From assembly GCA_022791735.1 (NCBI GenBank), contig JAAVZQ010000061.1:1-38639 (forward strand): 38,639 nucleotides of DNA, read 5' to 3'. The translations under genes and the position numbers were made by a program. Within the stretch, counting starts at the first letter, position 1; each line of letters opens with the position of its first letter. The notes under the pieces were generated by a model that saw only the letters and a program-made list of their open reading frames with translations, had not been told where the DNA came from and did not search any database. Of the stretch, positions 1-11,296 are shown piece after piece. The DNA is from Clostridia bacterium. GTDB taxonomy: Bacteria > Bacillota > Clostridia > TANB77 > CAG-508.

Positions 1-53
1 ACAAGAGAAGACCAAGCTTGATGTAGAGCAAAAGGAGGAAGAGGGCGAAAATA

Positions 54-1209
54 GTGATAAATGAAATAAAAGAAATTATGAAACATAATGAAAGCAAACT
101 ATCAGAATATGCGTGTAAATCAGAGAGTGCAATAAAGATAAGTGAAGAACAAGCAGATATAAGACCGCCATTTTTTAGGGATATAGATAAAATTATACAC
201 TCACAAGCATATACAAGATATATAGACAAAACGCAAGTATTTGCCTTTATAAAAAACGACCATATAACTCACAGAGTTTTGCATGTACAGCTTGTATCAA
301 AAATTGCAAGAACAATAGGTAGAGCATTAAGATTAAATGAAGACTTAATAGAGGCAATAGCATTAGGGCATGACGTAGGGCATACACCATTTGGGCATGC
401 AGGCGAAAGATTTTTAAATACAATTGCAGAAAGAGAAGATATACGGATATTTTTGCCATAATGCACAAAGTGTAAGAATGCTAAAAGACTTAGAAAATTT
501 GAATATTACAGTACAAACTTTAGATGGAATACTAGCGCATAACGGAGAGATTTTGTTAAATAAATATGAGCCAGACAAAAGTAAAACAGCACAAGATGTA
601 CTAGACGACCTAGAGAAAGTTTTTAAGGTAAAAAATTATAGTAAACAAATAAGACCAATGACGCTAGAAGCAAGTGTTGTTAGGCTATCTGATATAATAG
701 CATATATTGGGCGTGACATAGAGGATGCAATAATAGTAGGAGTAATAAAAAGAGAGGATATACCAAAAGAAATCACAGATGTATTAGGAGACACAAATGC
801 ACAAATTGTAAACAATCTCATAATGGATGTAATTATAAATAGCTTAGAAAAGCCATATCTTACATTCTCTAAAGATGTTTTTGATAGTTTGATAAAACTA
901 AAAAAGTGGAATTATGCAAATATATATAATTCTGAAATGGCTACAAAAAATCTAAACATAATTGAAAAAGCATTTTATAATCTTTATGATACATATCTAA
1001 ACAAAATAGATGGAAGAAAAGAAATTGAAATAAAAGACAGCATGACACAAAGTGAAAAAACACTATATTCCTTTGTAAGCAATAAATCAAATGAATATAA
1101 ACAAAATACAGATATAAGAAGAATAATAATAGACTATATATCTGGACAAACAGATAAATTCTTCTTAAAAGAATGTGAAACATACTTAAAAGATTTTAAT
1201 ATAAGATAA
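54..1209 (+). CDS. dgt: dGTP triphosphohydrolase-like HD-domain protein (one +1 shift at CGGA 444)
   Basis: ORFs 54-461 and 424-1209 join as ...[46 protein letters not shown]...; HD motif and GYF-HN-QSVR motif of dGTPase-like family. Confidence 0.85.
444..447 (+). other. CGGA +1 recoding site (dgt)
   Basis: gat ata C|GGA TAT TTT TGC CAT -> [11 protein letters not shown]. Confidence 0.85.
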
Positions 1210-1267
1210 AGTTGCAAAAAAAATACAAGTATGCTAAAATACAAATGCAAAAGAGGAGACGAATAAA

Positions 1268-1600
1268 GTGGAAGTATTAACGATAATATATATATTAGTA
1301 TTTATAATATTTGCTTTAATAGCATTCTCAGTAATGCAGATAAAACAAGCAGGAATGAAAGTTAGAGATTTTGCAGAATTTATACAAGCAAACCAAATCT
1401 TAGATGACCTTTATGAAATAACAAAAAAATATGAGAAAATGGATTCAAAAGAAAAGATAATATTTTTGATGGAAGCGGAAAAAGTATTTAAAGCTTTTGA
1501 TAAAGTACCAAGCATGTTATGGGAGGACGAATATCAAAAATACACAAAAATATTAGATATATATAGAGACATAAAGATAGTTAGGTGGAACGAAAGGTAA
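1268..1600 (+). CDS. small protein with N-terminal TM helix, unknown function
   Basis: GTG start after aagaggagacgaataaa; hydrophobic N-terminus MEVLTIIYILVFIIFALIAFSV. Confidence 0.6.
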   Translation: MEVLTIIYILVFIIFALIAFSVMQIKQAGMKVRDFAEFIQANQILDDLYEITKKYEKMDSKEKIIFLMEAEKVFKAFDKVPSMLWEDEYQKYTKILDIYRDIKIVRWNER

Positions 1601-1664
1601 ACAAATAACATAAATATGCATATAATTATACTAACAATCTTAAATCAGAATGGAGGCTAAATAG

Positions 1665-2925
1665 ATGGAAGACATAATGGCAGTGGTACTTGCAGCCGGT
1701 AAAGGCACAAGAATGAAAAGTGATAAAGCCAAAGTAGTACATAAAATATATGGAAAAGAAATGGTAAAAAGAGTTATAGAAACAGCAAAAAAAGCAGGGA
1801 TAAACGACATTGTGACAGTAGTGCGGATATAAAAGAGAAGAAGTAGAAGAAGTACTTAAAGATACTGTAAAATATGCATATCAAGAAGAACTACTTGGTA
1901 CAGGGCATACAGTAATTCAAGCAATACCATACCTAAAAGATAAAAAAGGTAAAGTGGTGATTCTTTATGGAGATGTTCCAATCGTACGTCCACAAACAAT
2001 ACAAAAATTAATATCTAAAAGTGTAAAAGATAAAGAACATGCAACTGTACTTACAGCAATTGTAGGAAATCCAACAGGCTATGGCAGAATAATAAGAGAT
2101 GAAATAGGACACGTAAAAGAGATAGTAGAAGAGAAAGACGCAAGTGTAGAACAAAAAGCAATAAATGAGATAAACTCAGGATTATACTGTTTTGATATAG
2201 AAGAATTGATTTTAGCACTAGAGAAAATTACACCAAACAATGCCCAAGGTGAATATTATTTGACAGATGTAATAAAAATAATGAACGAGAAAGGGCTAAA
2301 AGTAGGAGGATTAATAGTAGAAGACAAAACAGAAATACTAGGTGTGAATGATAGAAAACAACAAGAGATGCTAACTAGGTTACTTAGAATTAGAATTAAT
2401 CAAGAGCAAATGGAAAAGGGTGTTACAATCGAAGATACAAACAATACATATATATATGACGATGTACAAATAGGAATAGATACAGTAATACATCCAAATA
2501 CTACAATAAAATCAGGAGTAGTAATTGGAGAAAACTGCGAAATAGGTCCAAATGCATACATAAGAGAGGGATGTAACATAGCAGATAATGTGAAGATAGG
2601 AAGTTTTGTAGAAGTAAAAAAAGCAACTATTGGAGAAGGCACAAAAGTACCTCATTTGTCATATATGGGAGACTGTGAAATAGGAAAGAAAACAAATATA
2701 GGCTGTGGCACAATAACTTGCAACTATGATGGGTTCAAAAAGAGCAAAACTGTAATTGGAGACAATAGCTTTGTAGGCTCAAATGTAAACTTTATAGCAC
2801 CTGTTACAATAGGGGATAATACATTAATTGCAGCAGGTTCAACAATAACAGATGATGTTCCAGCGGATAGTCTAAGCATTGCAAGAGAAAGACAGACAAA
2901 CAAAGAAGGATGGAATAAAAAATAA
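1665..2925 (+). CDS. glmU: bifunctional UDP-GlcNAc pyrophosphorylase / GlcN-1-P acetyltransferase (one +1 shift at CGGA 1824)
   Basis: [34 protein letters not shown]...[17 protein letters not shown]...; left-handed beta-helix hexapeptides, C-term [15 protein letters not shown]. Confidence 0.95.
1824..1827 (+). other. CGGA +1 recoding site (glmU)
   Basis: gta gtg C|GGA TAT AAA AGA -> [11 protein letters not shown]; 0-frame ends after CGG ATA TAA. Confidence 0.9.
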
Positions 2926-2959
2926 AGATTAAATCACAAAGTTACATGTTTAAAATAAC

Positions 2960-3140
2960 GTTTGTCCTGTGGATTTGGTAATTCTATCTATATTTTTTCA
3001 TAACACCTTGGTGTCGTAACCTCCAAATGTACGCTACTACGTAGCTTATAATGTCGGTTACTCCATTTCGCACTCGCGAAGCTCGTTTGATCGCTTACGC
3101 GGTGTTACTCAAAAACTATAGATAGAACTACCTTATATAT
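2960..3140. repeat. long imperfect palindromic intergenic repeat, copy 1
   Basis: TTTGTCCTG head, arms ggtaattctatctatattttt / aaaaactatagatagaactacc, core AACACCTTGGTGTCGTAACCTCC...GCTTACGCGGTGTTACTC shared with 11091-11263 and 14909-15104. Confidence 0.85.
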
Positions 3141-3275
3141 AATTAAAATGATATTTGTTATTAATTCAAATGTTAATAAACAAAAAATGTTAGAAATGCT
3201 ATAAAAATATAGCATTTTTTTGTACTTTGTGATATAATCAAAAAATAAAAAAAGTAGCAAAGGAATGAGATAAAA

Positions 3276-3743
3276 ATGGAAAGAGTAAGAGGATTTGAAA
3301 TTGCAAAAGGATTTGAAAATGCAGGAATAAATATACCAGTACGTAAGACAAAATATTCAGCAGGATATGATATAGAAGCGGCAGAAGATGTCGTTATACC
3401 ATCATTTAAAAAAGGAATGAACCCTAGCATGGTAAAAACAGGATTAAAAGCATATATGCAAGATGATGAATATCTAAAATTATGCAATAGAAGTTCAAAC
3501 CCAAAGAAAAAAGGTTTAATACTTGCAAACAGTATAGGAGTAGTAGATGCAGACTACTATGAAAATCCAGATAATGATGGACACATCATGTTTGCATTTT
3601 ATAATATAAAAGATGAAGATATAACAATAAAAAAAGGAGAAGCCATTGGACAAGCAATATTTGAGAAGTTTTTAGTAGCAGATAATGACGTTGCAAGTGG
3701 AGAACGTATTGGGGGCTTCGGCTCTACAACGCTCGAAAAATAA
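3276..3743 (+). CDS. dut: dUTP diphosphatase-like
   Basis: SAGYDIEAAED, RSSNPKKKGLILANSIGVVDADY, GERIGGFGST motifs; C-terminal TTLEK* runs into a repeat. Confidence 0.85.
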   Translation: MERVRGFEIAKGFENAGINIPVRKTKYSAGYDIEAAEDVVIPSFKKGMNPSMVKTGLKAYMQDDEYLKLCNRSSNPKKKGLILANSIGVVDADYYENPDNDGHIMFAFYNIKDEDITIKKGEAIGQAIFEKFLVADNDVASGERIGGFGSTTLEK

Positions 3744-3851
3744 ACGGCGTATTGCGGTGTCAAGCTGCGGTCAAACAATCCTCGACAGGCACCAGCCTAG
3801 TCTGCGGTTGTTTGACTTGCTTTCCTTGCACTACTTGCTTCTTTTTCAAGC
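3734..3851 (+). repeat. dispersed structured repeat, copy A (inverted relative to 17410-17530)
   Basis: CGAAAAATAA(A)CG...GTATTGCGGTGTCAAGCTGCGGTCAAACAATC...AGCCTAGTCTGCGGTT...GCTTTCCTTGCACTACTTGC shared with reverse complement of 17410-17530; internal gtcaaacaatc/ggttgtttgac stem. Confidence 0.85.
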
Positions 3852-3881
3852 TATATATTTAATGAAAGGATGAATTATCTT

Positions 3882-5643
3882 ATGAACGCATTAGAAATTA
3901 GAAATAAATTTTTAAATTATTTTAAGAACCATGGGCATAGCATAATACCAAGTGCACCACTAATACCAGAAAATGATCCATCAGTACTATTTACAACAGC
4001 AGGAATGCACCCACTTGTGCCATATCTACTTGGAGAAGTGCACCCAGCAGGTACAAAACTTGCAGATTATCAAAAATGTCTAAGAACAGTAGATATTGAT
4101 GAAGTAGGAGATAATAGACATTTAACATTTTTTGAGATGCTAGGAAACTGGTCACTTGGAGAATATTTCAAAAAAGAATCAATAAAATATAGTATGGAAT
4201 TTTTAACAAAAGAATTAAATATTCCAGTAGAAAAATTATCTGTAACATGTTTTAAAGGTGATGAAGATGCACCTAGAGACGAAGAAACAGCAAAAATTTG
4301 GGAAGAAAATGGTATGCCAAAGGAAAGAATATATTTCTTTGGAAAAGAAGATAACTGGTGGATAGCAGGAGAAACAGGACCATGTGGACCAGATACAGAA
4401 ATATTTTATGATACAGGAAAAGAGCCATGTTCAAAAGAATGTAACCCATCATGTGGTTGTGGAAAATATGTAGAAATCTGGAACAATGTATTCATGGAAT
4501 ATTACAAAGATGCAGAAGGAAATTATACAAAACTAAAACAAAGAAATGTAGATACAGGACTTGGACTAGAAAGAATAAATATGCTGCTTCAAGGAAAAGA
4601 AACACCATTTGATACAGAAATATTTAAGCCTATGATGGATAAACTAGAAAGTTTAGCAAAAAATGATAATTTATCAAGCAGAAGAATTATTGCAGAACAC
4701 TTAAGGTCTAGTATGATGATAATTGCAGATGGTGGAAAACCAAGCAATATAGATAGAGGATATATCCTAAGAAGACTAATAAGAAGAATGATAAGACATT
4801 TAAATAAAATAGGAATAGAATTAGATAAACTAAAAGAATTAATAGACCTAAACATTGAAATTCTAGGTGAAATGTATCCTGATTTAGTACAAAATAAAGA
4901 AAATATCATAAATACAATTTTGGCAGAAAAAGATAAATTTATGAAAACACTTGAAAATGGTGAAAAAGAACTACAAAAAGAGTTAAGTAAATTAAAAGCA
5001 AAAGGAGAAGATACACTATCTGCAGAAGAAGTATTTAGACTATACGAAACCTATGGCTTTCCACAAGAAGTTACAAAAGAAATCTCAGAAGAAAATGGCT
5101 TCAAAATAGACCTTCGGAAACTTTGACAAGTTATTTAAAGCACACCAAGAAAAGTCAAGACTTGGTTCAGAGCAAAAATTTAAAGGAGGTTTAGCAGAAC
5201 AAAACGAGCAAACAATTGCATATCATACAGCAACACACCTTTTACATAAAGCACTACAAATAGTTCTAGGAGAACATGCAACTCAAAAAGGTTCAAATAT
5301 AACAACAGAAAGATTAAGATTTGACTTTGCACATCCTCAAAAAGTAACAAGAGAAGAACTTGATGAGGTTGAAAGAATAGTAAATGAACAAATTAGTAGG
5401 GATTTGAAAGTAAGTTGTGAAGAAATGACATTTGATGAAGCAAAGGCAAGTGGAGCAATAGGATTATTTGAAAATAAATATGGAGATAAAGTAAAAGTAT
5501 ATACAATAGGGGATTTTAGCAAAGAGATATGTGGTGGACCTCATGTAGAGCATACAGGCGATATGGGAACATTCAAGATAAAGAAGGAAGAGGCATCATC
5601 AGCAGGGGTTAGGCGTATTAAAGCCGTACTTATTAAAGCTTGA
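3882..5643 (+). CDS. alaS: alanyl-tRNA synthetase, short form (one +1 shift at CGGA 5115)
   Basis: AlaRS catalytic and editing motifs ([55 protein letters not shown]); ORFs join as [23 protein letters not shown]. Confidence 0.93.
5115..5118 (+). other. CGGA +1 recoding site (alaS)
   Basis: gac ctt C|GGA AAC TTT GAC -> [11 protein letters not shown]; 0-frame CGG AAA CTT TGA. Confidence 0.85.
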
Positions 5644-5765
5644 AAAAGAATTGCCATTTGGCGTTGTTGCTGCTCAGCAAATTTCCCATCAACGTGCACT
5701 AGCACGCCTCCGGGAATATTTGCTTCACGCGCCTAGCCAAATAACAATTCTTTTCCAAACATAAG
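5640..5765. repeat. imperfect palindromic element 3' of alaS
   Basis: arms gaaaaagaattgccatttggc / gccaaataacaattcttttc plus internal hairpins. Confidence 0.6.
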
Positions 5766-5781
5766 AAAGGATTAAGGGAAT

Positions 5782-6121
5782 ATGTGTATATTTTGTAAAA
5801 TAATAAATAAAGAAATACCAGGAAATATTGTATATGAAGACGAAGATATACTTGCATTTCGTGACATAGAGCCACAAGCACCAGTACATATACTTGTAGT
5901 TCCAAAAAAGCATATAGAAGCAATAATAGACCTTAAGGAAGACGATAAAGAGTTAGTACGGTAAGATTTTCATGGCAATAAACAAAATAGCAAAACAAGA
6001 AAACATAGACAAAGAAGGATTTAGAGTAATATCAAATTGTGGAGAAAATGCAGGGCAAACAGTAAAGCATTTACATTTTCATATACTTGCAGGAGAAAAA
6101 CTCGAACCAAAAATGTTATGA
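5782..6121 (+). CDS. HIT family protein (one +1 shift at CGGT 5959)
   Basis: MCIFCKIINKEIPGNIVYEDEDILAFRDIEPQAPVHILVVPKKHIEAIIDLKEDDKELV-GKIFMAINKIAKQE...GENAGQTVKHLHFHILAGEKLEPKML; HxHxH motif lies after the shift. Confidence 0.92.
5959..5962 (+). other. CGGT +1 recoding site (HIT)
   Basis: tta gta C|GGT AAG ATT -> ELVGKIFMAINKIA; 0-frame CGG TAA. Confidence 0.9.
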
Positions 6122-6204
6122 AAACTTAGAAAAGCATATACAATCTGTAAAAAATATGGTATAATGAATGTATACGAACGATAGCAAAGAAAGAAGGGAT
6201 TTAT

Positions 6205-6880
6205 ATGTTTAATAGTAAATTCAATAATGTATTAACAATATTATTAGTAGTCGCAATAATTGGAATTATAATATTAATCGGATATTTTGGATTTTCAGTA
6301 TATAATAAATATAAAATAAATGCAGATGCAAAGAATATTGTAGATGCGTTTGAACAAGTTTCTAATTCGCAGAAAAACGAAATACCAAGAGAAAATGTAG
6401 TAGACAGAGGAGACCTAGGTTCACTTGATGGAAATAGTACAATATATCAAGGAGGTACATCTAGTGGAACTACTACTAAATATGGTGGATATGAAGTATA
6501 TGGAACAATATCTATCCCAAAAATAAACATACAATATCCAATCCTTGAAAAACCAACACCACAAGCAATAAAAATTGCAGTTGCATATCTTTCAGGAGTA
6601 GGAGTAAATAAAGTAGGAAATACTGTAATTCAAGGACATAATTATAGAAATGGTATGTTTTTCTCAAATTTGAAGAAACTAACAAATGGAGATAAAATAT
6701 ATATAACAGATCCAAGCGGTACAAAAATAACATATTCAGTATATAATGTTTTTGAAGCATCAGCAACAGATTCATCTTTCTATAATAGAGATACAGCTGG
6801 ATTAAGAGAAATTACATTGTCAACATGTACAGATGACCGGAAAACTTAGAACTATTGTGTTTGCAAAGGAAGTTAATTAA
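6205..6880 (+). CDS. sortase (one +1 shift at CGGA 6838)
   Basis: TM N-term, VIQGHNYRNGMFFSNLKKL and TLSTCTDD-GKLRTIVFAKEVN; catalytic Arg lies after the shift. Confidence 0.9.
6838..6841 (+). other. CGGA +1 recoding site (sortase)
   Basis: gat gac C|GGA AAA CTT AGA -> STCTDDGKLRTIVFA; 0-frame CGG AAA ACT TAG. Confidence 0.9.
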
Positions 6881-6909
6881 TATAATTAAACAAGGAGGGA
6901 TTGCAAAAA

Positions 6910-7162
6910 ATGGAATACAGATATAAGCCAAGTGGAGTTTGTTCTAGTGAAATGATAATAGATATAGAAAATGATGTAATAAAAAGTGCAAAAATTGTAG
7001 GGGGATGTCCTCGGAAATTCAATAGGTGTAACAAAACTAGTAGAAGGTAAAAAAATAGATGAAGTAATAAAACTTTTAAAAGGAATACCATGCGGAGTAA
7101 GAAAAACATCATGTCCAGACCAATTAGCAACAGCATTAGAGCAGATAAAAGGCAAAATGTAG
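6910..7162 (+). CDS. TSCPD-domain / TIGR03905-like small protein (one +1 shift at CGGA 7012)
   Basis: MEYRYKPSGVCSSEMIIDIENDVIKSAKIVGGCP-GNSIGVTKLVEGKKIDEVIKLLKGIPCGVRKTSCPDQLATALEQIKGKM; ORF track misses it because of the shift. Confidence 0.88.
7012..7015 (+). other. CGGA +1 recoding site (TSCPD)
   Basis: tgt cct C|GGA AAT TCA -> GGCPGNSIGVTKLV. Confidence 0.9.
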
Positions 7163-7190
7163 TAAAAAAGATAGAGCCAAGGAGAAAAAG

Positions 7191-8111
7191 ATGGAATTAA
7201 TAGATTTTAGTAGAGCAAGAGAAATATATCAAAAATATGGAGGAGCAGGCAAAAAGAAAACTCTTATATTAAATGACGTTCAATATCTAGTAAAATTCCA
7301 AAACCCAGTTAGAAAAAAAGGAAAAAATATACAAGTATCGTACGTAAATAGTGTATATTCAGAATATATAGGTAGTAAAATTTTTGAAAGCGTAGGAATT
7401 CCAACGCAAGAAGTTATACTAGGCACATACAATGATAGAATAGTATGTGCCTGTAAAGATTTCCTAAAAGAAAGAAATAAGGACGTAATTGAAGCAGTAG
7501 GAGAAGCCAAACTTATAGAATTTGAAGAATGGAGCAAATCATACGAACTAGATAATACATTAACAATGGATATAAAAAGCATATATAAATCTATTGAAAA
7601 TATTTATAAATATGTTCCAGAACATATAAACGTAGAAAATATAAAAAGTAAATTCTGGGAAATGTTTGTTATAGACTTCTTTATAGGAAATACAGACAGA
7701 CACAACAACAATTGGGGATTTATATACTATGAAAATCAATTAGATACATATGTTGTAAATATGGAATTTGCACCAATATTTGATTGCGGAAGTTCACTAA
7801 CGCCAGTACTTACAGATGAGCAGATGAAAGAAATATTGGCAAGCAAAGGCGAATTTACAAATTACATAAAAAATGCATATTCAGCAGTAATGGAAATGGG
7901 CAAAAGGATACATTCATATGAATATCTAAAAGCCTGTAAAAATGAATATTGCAATGAAGCAGTAAAAAAATTAGTGCCTAAAATCAATATGAAATATATT
8001 GAAAATATGATATCAGAAATGCCAATAAGTGATGTAAGAAAAGAGTTCTATATTACTATATTGCAAAAACGTTATGAACTATTGCAAAAACTAGAGAAGA
8101 TAATTGTGTAA
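7191..8111 (+). CDS. HipA-like kinase-domain protein
   Basis: DFFIGNTDRHNNNWGF ... FAPIFDCGSSL typical of HipA C-terminal kinase domain; no HipB partner seen. Confidence 0.75.
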   Translation: MELIDFSRAREIYQKYGGAGKKKTLILNDVQYLVKFQNPVRKKGKNIQVSYVNSVYSEYIGSKIFESVGIPTQEVILGTYNDRIVCACKDFLKERNKDVIEAVGEAKLIEFEEWSKSYELDNTLTMDIKSIYKSIENIYKYVPEHINVENIKSKFWEMFVIDFFIGNTDRHNNNWGFIYYENQLDTYVVNMEFAPIFDCGSSLTPVLTDEQMKEILASKGEFTNYIKNAYSAVMEMGKRIHSYEYLKACKNEYCNEAVKKLVPKINMKYIENMISEMPISDVRKEFYITILQKRYELLQKLEKIIV

Positions 8112-8115
8112 GAAA

Positions 8116-8165
8116 GAAAAAGTCACAGTGACATCTTTAACTTAGATGTCACTGTGATTTTTTGT
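8116..8165 (+). terminator. rho-independent terminator
   Basis: aaagtcacagtgacatc..gatgtcactgtgatttttttg. Confidence 0.8.
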
Positions 8166-8440
8166 TAACTGTTTATATTCCATATGATATGAATATTTGA
8201 AAAACATTTGAAATCTTATTAATATGGTCAATGGGTATGGTCAATAGGGACGGAGCATTTTGACCATTCCCACAGATGTAGAGGTAATGGGATATCCGAG
8301 AGAGTTTGTATAATAACCTCTAATAAATATCGTAACTCTTAATTAAAAATGTGAATGACAACAAAAAAATCAAAATTTTGTTTGACAATTATTTGTTTTT
8401 ATGATATTATTATTTTATCAAAAAATAAGGAGTGGTGAGT

Positions 8441-9100
8441 GTGAGTAGAAAAAAGAGCACAGTCGAACTAAATAAGAGAGAAAAAGCTATTTTAAAATTC
8501 ATAGAAAAGCAAATAGCAGATGTAGGATATGCACCTTCAGTTAGAGAAATAGGAAAAGCAGTAGACCTAAAATCTACAGCTACAGTTCATGGATATTTAG
8601 CAAAACTAGAAGAAAAAGGATATATTAAAAAAGAGAACCAAAAAGGTAGAACATTAAGACTAATTAAAGGCGGAGCGGCAGTAAATCCAAATAGAGAAGG
8701 TTCAAAAGAAATTTATAGTGGAAAAGAAATGGTTGAGGTACCAGTAATTGGAAAAATTACAGCAGGAGCACCAATTCTTGCAGTAGAAAATGTTACAGAT
8801 ACTTTCCCTATACCAATAGATTTTGTTGGAAATTCAGAAAGCTTTATGCTTACAGTTAGGGGAGAAAGCATGATAGAAGCTGGAATTCTAGATGGTGATT
8901 ACATTTTAGTAAAAAAACAAAATTCAGCAGAAAATGGTCAAATAGTAGTAGCACTAATTGGAGAAGAAGCTACTGTTAAAACTTTCTATAAAGAAAAAGA
9001 CCATATTAGATTACAACCAGAGAATCATACAATGGATCCAATAATTGTACCAGATTGTCAAATATTAGGAAAAGTATCTGGTGTATTTAGAAAGATGTAA
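8441..9100 (+). CDS. lexA: LexA repressor
   Basis: N-terminal wHTH ([34 protein letters not shown]), GKITAGAP cleavage site, [17 protein letters not shown]. Confidence 0.95.
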   Translation: MSRKKSTVELNKREKAILKFIEKQIADVGYAPSVREIGKAVDLKSTATVHGYLAKLEEKGYIKKENQKGRTLRLIKGGAAVNPNREGSKEIYSGKEMVEVPVIGKITAGAPILAVENVTDTFPIPIDFVGNSESFMLTVRGESMIEAGILDGDYILVKKQNSAENGQIVVALIGEEATVKTFYKEKDHIRLQPENHTMDPIIVPDCQILGKVSGVFRKM

Positions 9101-9117
9101 AGTTAGATATTTATTAT

Positions 9118-9156
9118 ATAAAATGGAGCATATTGCATATGCTCCATTTTTGTAGT
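9118..9156 (+). terminator. rho-independent terminator
   Basis: aaaatggagcatattgcatatgctccattttt. Confidence 0.75.
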
Positions 9157-9200
9157 ATAATAAACAAATAAAATGTGAAAGAGCTAGGAGGCAGAAAAGC

Positions 9201-11062
9201 TTGGATAAAGTACTAGATAGAGTAAATAACACAGAAGATTTAAAAAAATTAAAAATAAATGAAAAAGAGCTCCTCGCAAAGGATATAAGAGAGTTAATTA
9301 TAGAAACAGTTTCAAAAAATGGTGGGCATTTAGCATCAAACTTAGGAGTAGTAGAACTTACAATAGCACTACATAGTGTATTCAATGCACCAGCAGACAA
9401 GATAATATGGGATGTAGGGCATCAAAGCTATGTACATAAAATACTTACGGGAAGAAAAGACAAAATGCCAACACTAAGACAAATTGATGGAATGGCAGGA
9501 TTTCCAAGAGCCTCTGAATCAGAATATGATGCTTTTGATACAGGACATAGTAGTACTTCAATTTCAGCAGCACTTGGTATGGCAATGGCTAGAGATTTGA
9601 AAAAAGGAAAAGAACATATAATTGCAGTAATAGGGGACCGGTGCACTTACAGGAGGAATGGCATTAGAGGCATTAAACCATGCAGGAGCATCGAAAACCA
9701 ATCTAATTGTAATACTAAATGATAATGAAATGAGCATTTCTAAGAATGTCGGTGGAATTTCACTGTTTTTAAGTAAAGCAAGAACAAGAAAAGTATATAA
9801 AAAATCAAGTGGGTACATAAAAAAAGCAATACAAAAATTGCCAAGAGTTAGTAATAGGATAATAAATGGGATAAGACGTGTGAAATATAGTATAAAGCAA
9901 TTATTCCTTCCTAATATGCTTTTTGAGGATTTAGGGTTTAAATATTTTGGACCAATTGATGGGCATAATATAGAAAAATTAGAGAATATATTTAGACTAA
10001 CTAAGGGAGTAGAAGGACCAATACTTATACATGTAGTTACGAAAAAAGGAAAAGGTTACAAGCCAGCAGAAGAAAACCCAGATAAGTTTCATAGTGCATC
10101 AAATTTTGATATAGAAACAGGAGAGAGTAAAAAGAAAAAACAAAAGGATTATTCAAAAGTGTTTGGGGATAAGCTTGTATCTCTTGCAGAGGAAAACAAG
10201 GATATAGTTGCAATAACAGCTGCAATGAAAGATGGAACAGGACTTACAAGTTTTGCAAGTAAATTCCCGCAAAGATTTTTCGATGTAGGAATAGCAGAGC
10301 AACATGCACTTCGGTTTTGCAGCAGGGCTTGCAAAAGCAGGACTTGTACCAGTTATACCAATATATTCTTCATTTTATCAAAGAGGTTTTGACCAAGTTA
10401 TACATGATATAGCACTCCAAAACTTAGGAGTTATAATGTGTGTAGATAGAGCTGGAATAGTTGGAAATGATGGAGAAACACACCAAGGAGTATTTGATTT
10501 ATCATTCTTTGATATTGTTCCAAATCTAGTAGTAATGGCACCAAAAGATTTCAAAGAATTAGAAGATATGCTTGAATATGCAGTTAAGTTAAAAAAGCCA
10601 GTAGTTATTAGATATCCAAGAGGAGGAGAGGGGGATATCAAGTTTGATATTCATACACCACTTGAAACAAACCAAGCCGAGATTATAAAGAACGGAAAAG
10701 ATTTAAGCATAATCGCAATTGGAAAAATGGTAGAAAGAGCGGTAGAAGTTTCAAATATTTTAGAAAAACAAGGGAAGCAAGTAGAAGTTATAAATGCTAG
10801 ATTTTTAAAACCAATAGATAAAGAAAATATAATAAAATCTATAAGAAAAACAAAAAAAGTTGTAACAATAGAGGATAATATAGTAAAATGTGGGCTTGGA
10901 AGTGAAATAGAAAACATTATAATAGAAAAAGGATTAAAAGATATAGCATTTAAAAAATATGGATATCCAGACGAGTTTGTAAAACATGGAAGTATAGGAG
11001 AGATAGAGAAAAAATATGGACTAGATGCAGAAAGCTTGGCAAGGGATATAGAAAAAATGTAA
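9201..11062 (+). CDS. dxs: 1-deoxy-D-xylulose-5-phosphate synthase (two +1 shifts, CGGT 9639 and CGGT 10312)
   Basis: three ORFs join as ...[23 protein letters not shown]... and ...[38 protein letters not shown]. Confidence 0.95.
9639..9642 (+). other. CGGT +1 recoding site (dxs, site 1)
   Basis: ggg gac C|GGT GCA CTT ACA GGA GGA -> [12 protein letters not shown]. Confidence 0.95.
10312..10315 (+). other. CGGT +1 recoding site (dxs, site 2)
   Basis: gca ctt C|GGT TTT GCA -> AEQHALGFAAGLA. Confidence 0.93.
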
Positions 11063-11090
11063 TTGAAAATCACCGCTAAATAAATTCAAA

Positions 11091-11263
11091 GTCCGCATAT
11101 GGTAGTTATATATAATTTTTTCAAACACCTTGGTGTCGTAACCTCCAATCTGTACGCTACTGCGTAGCTCATAATGTCAGTTACTCCATTTCGCACTCGC
11201 GGTTGCTCGTTTGGTCGCTTACGCGGTGTTCCTCAAAAATTATATATAACTACATGTGCGGAC
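11091..11263. repeat. long imperfect palindromic intergenic repeat, copy 2
   Basis: arms gtagttatatataattttt / aaaaattatatataactac, outer gtccgcatatg / catgtgcggac; same core as copy 1. Confidence 0.85.
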
Positions 11264-11296
11264 AAATAATATAAAAAAGCTGTGATTTGCAAAATC

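Noticed and set aside
247-468. Antisense ORFs in the track (e.g. 247-468-, 941-1183-, 6873-7136-, 30171-30455-)
   Set aside because: They lie opposite conserved genes, have low-complexity L/F/S-rich translations and lack RBS; byproducts of AT-rich coding strands.
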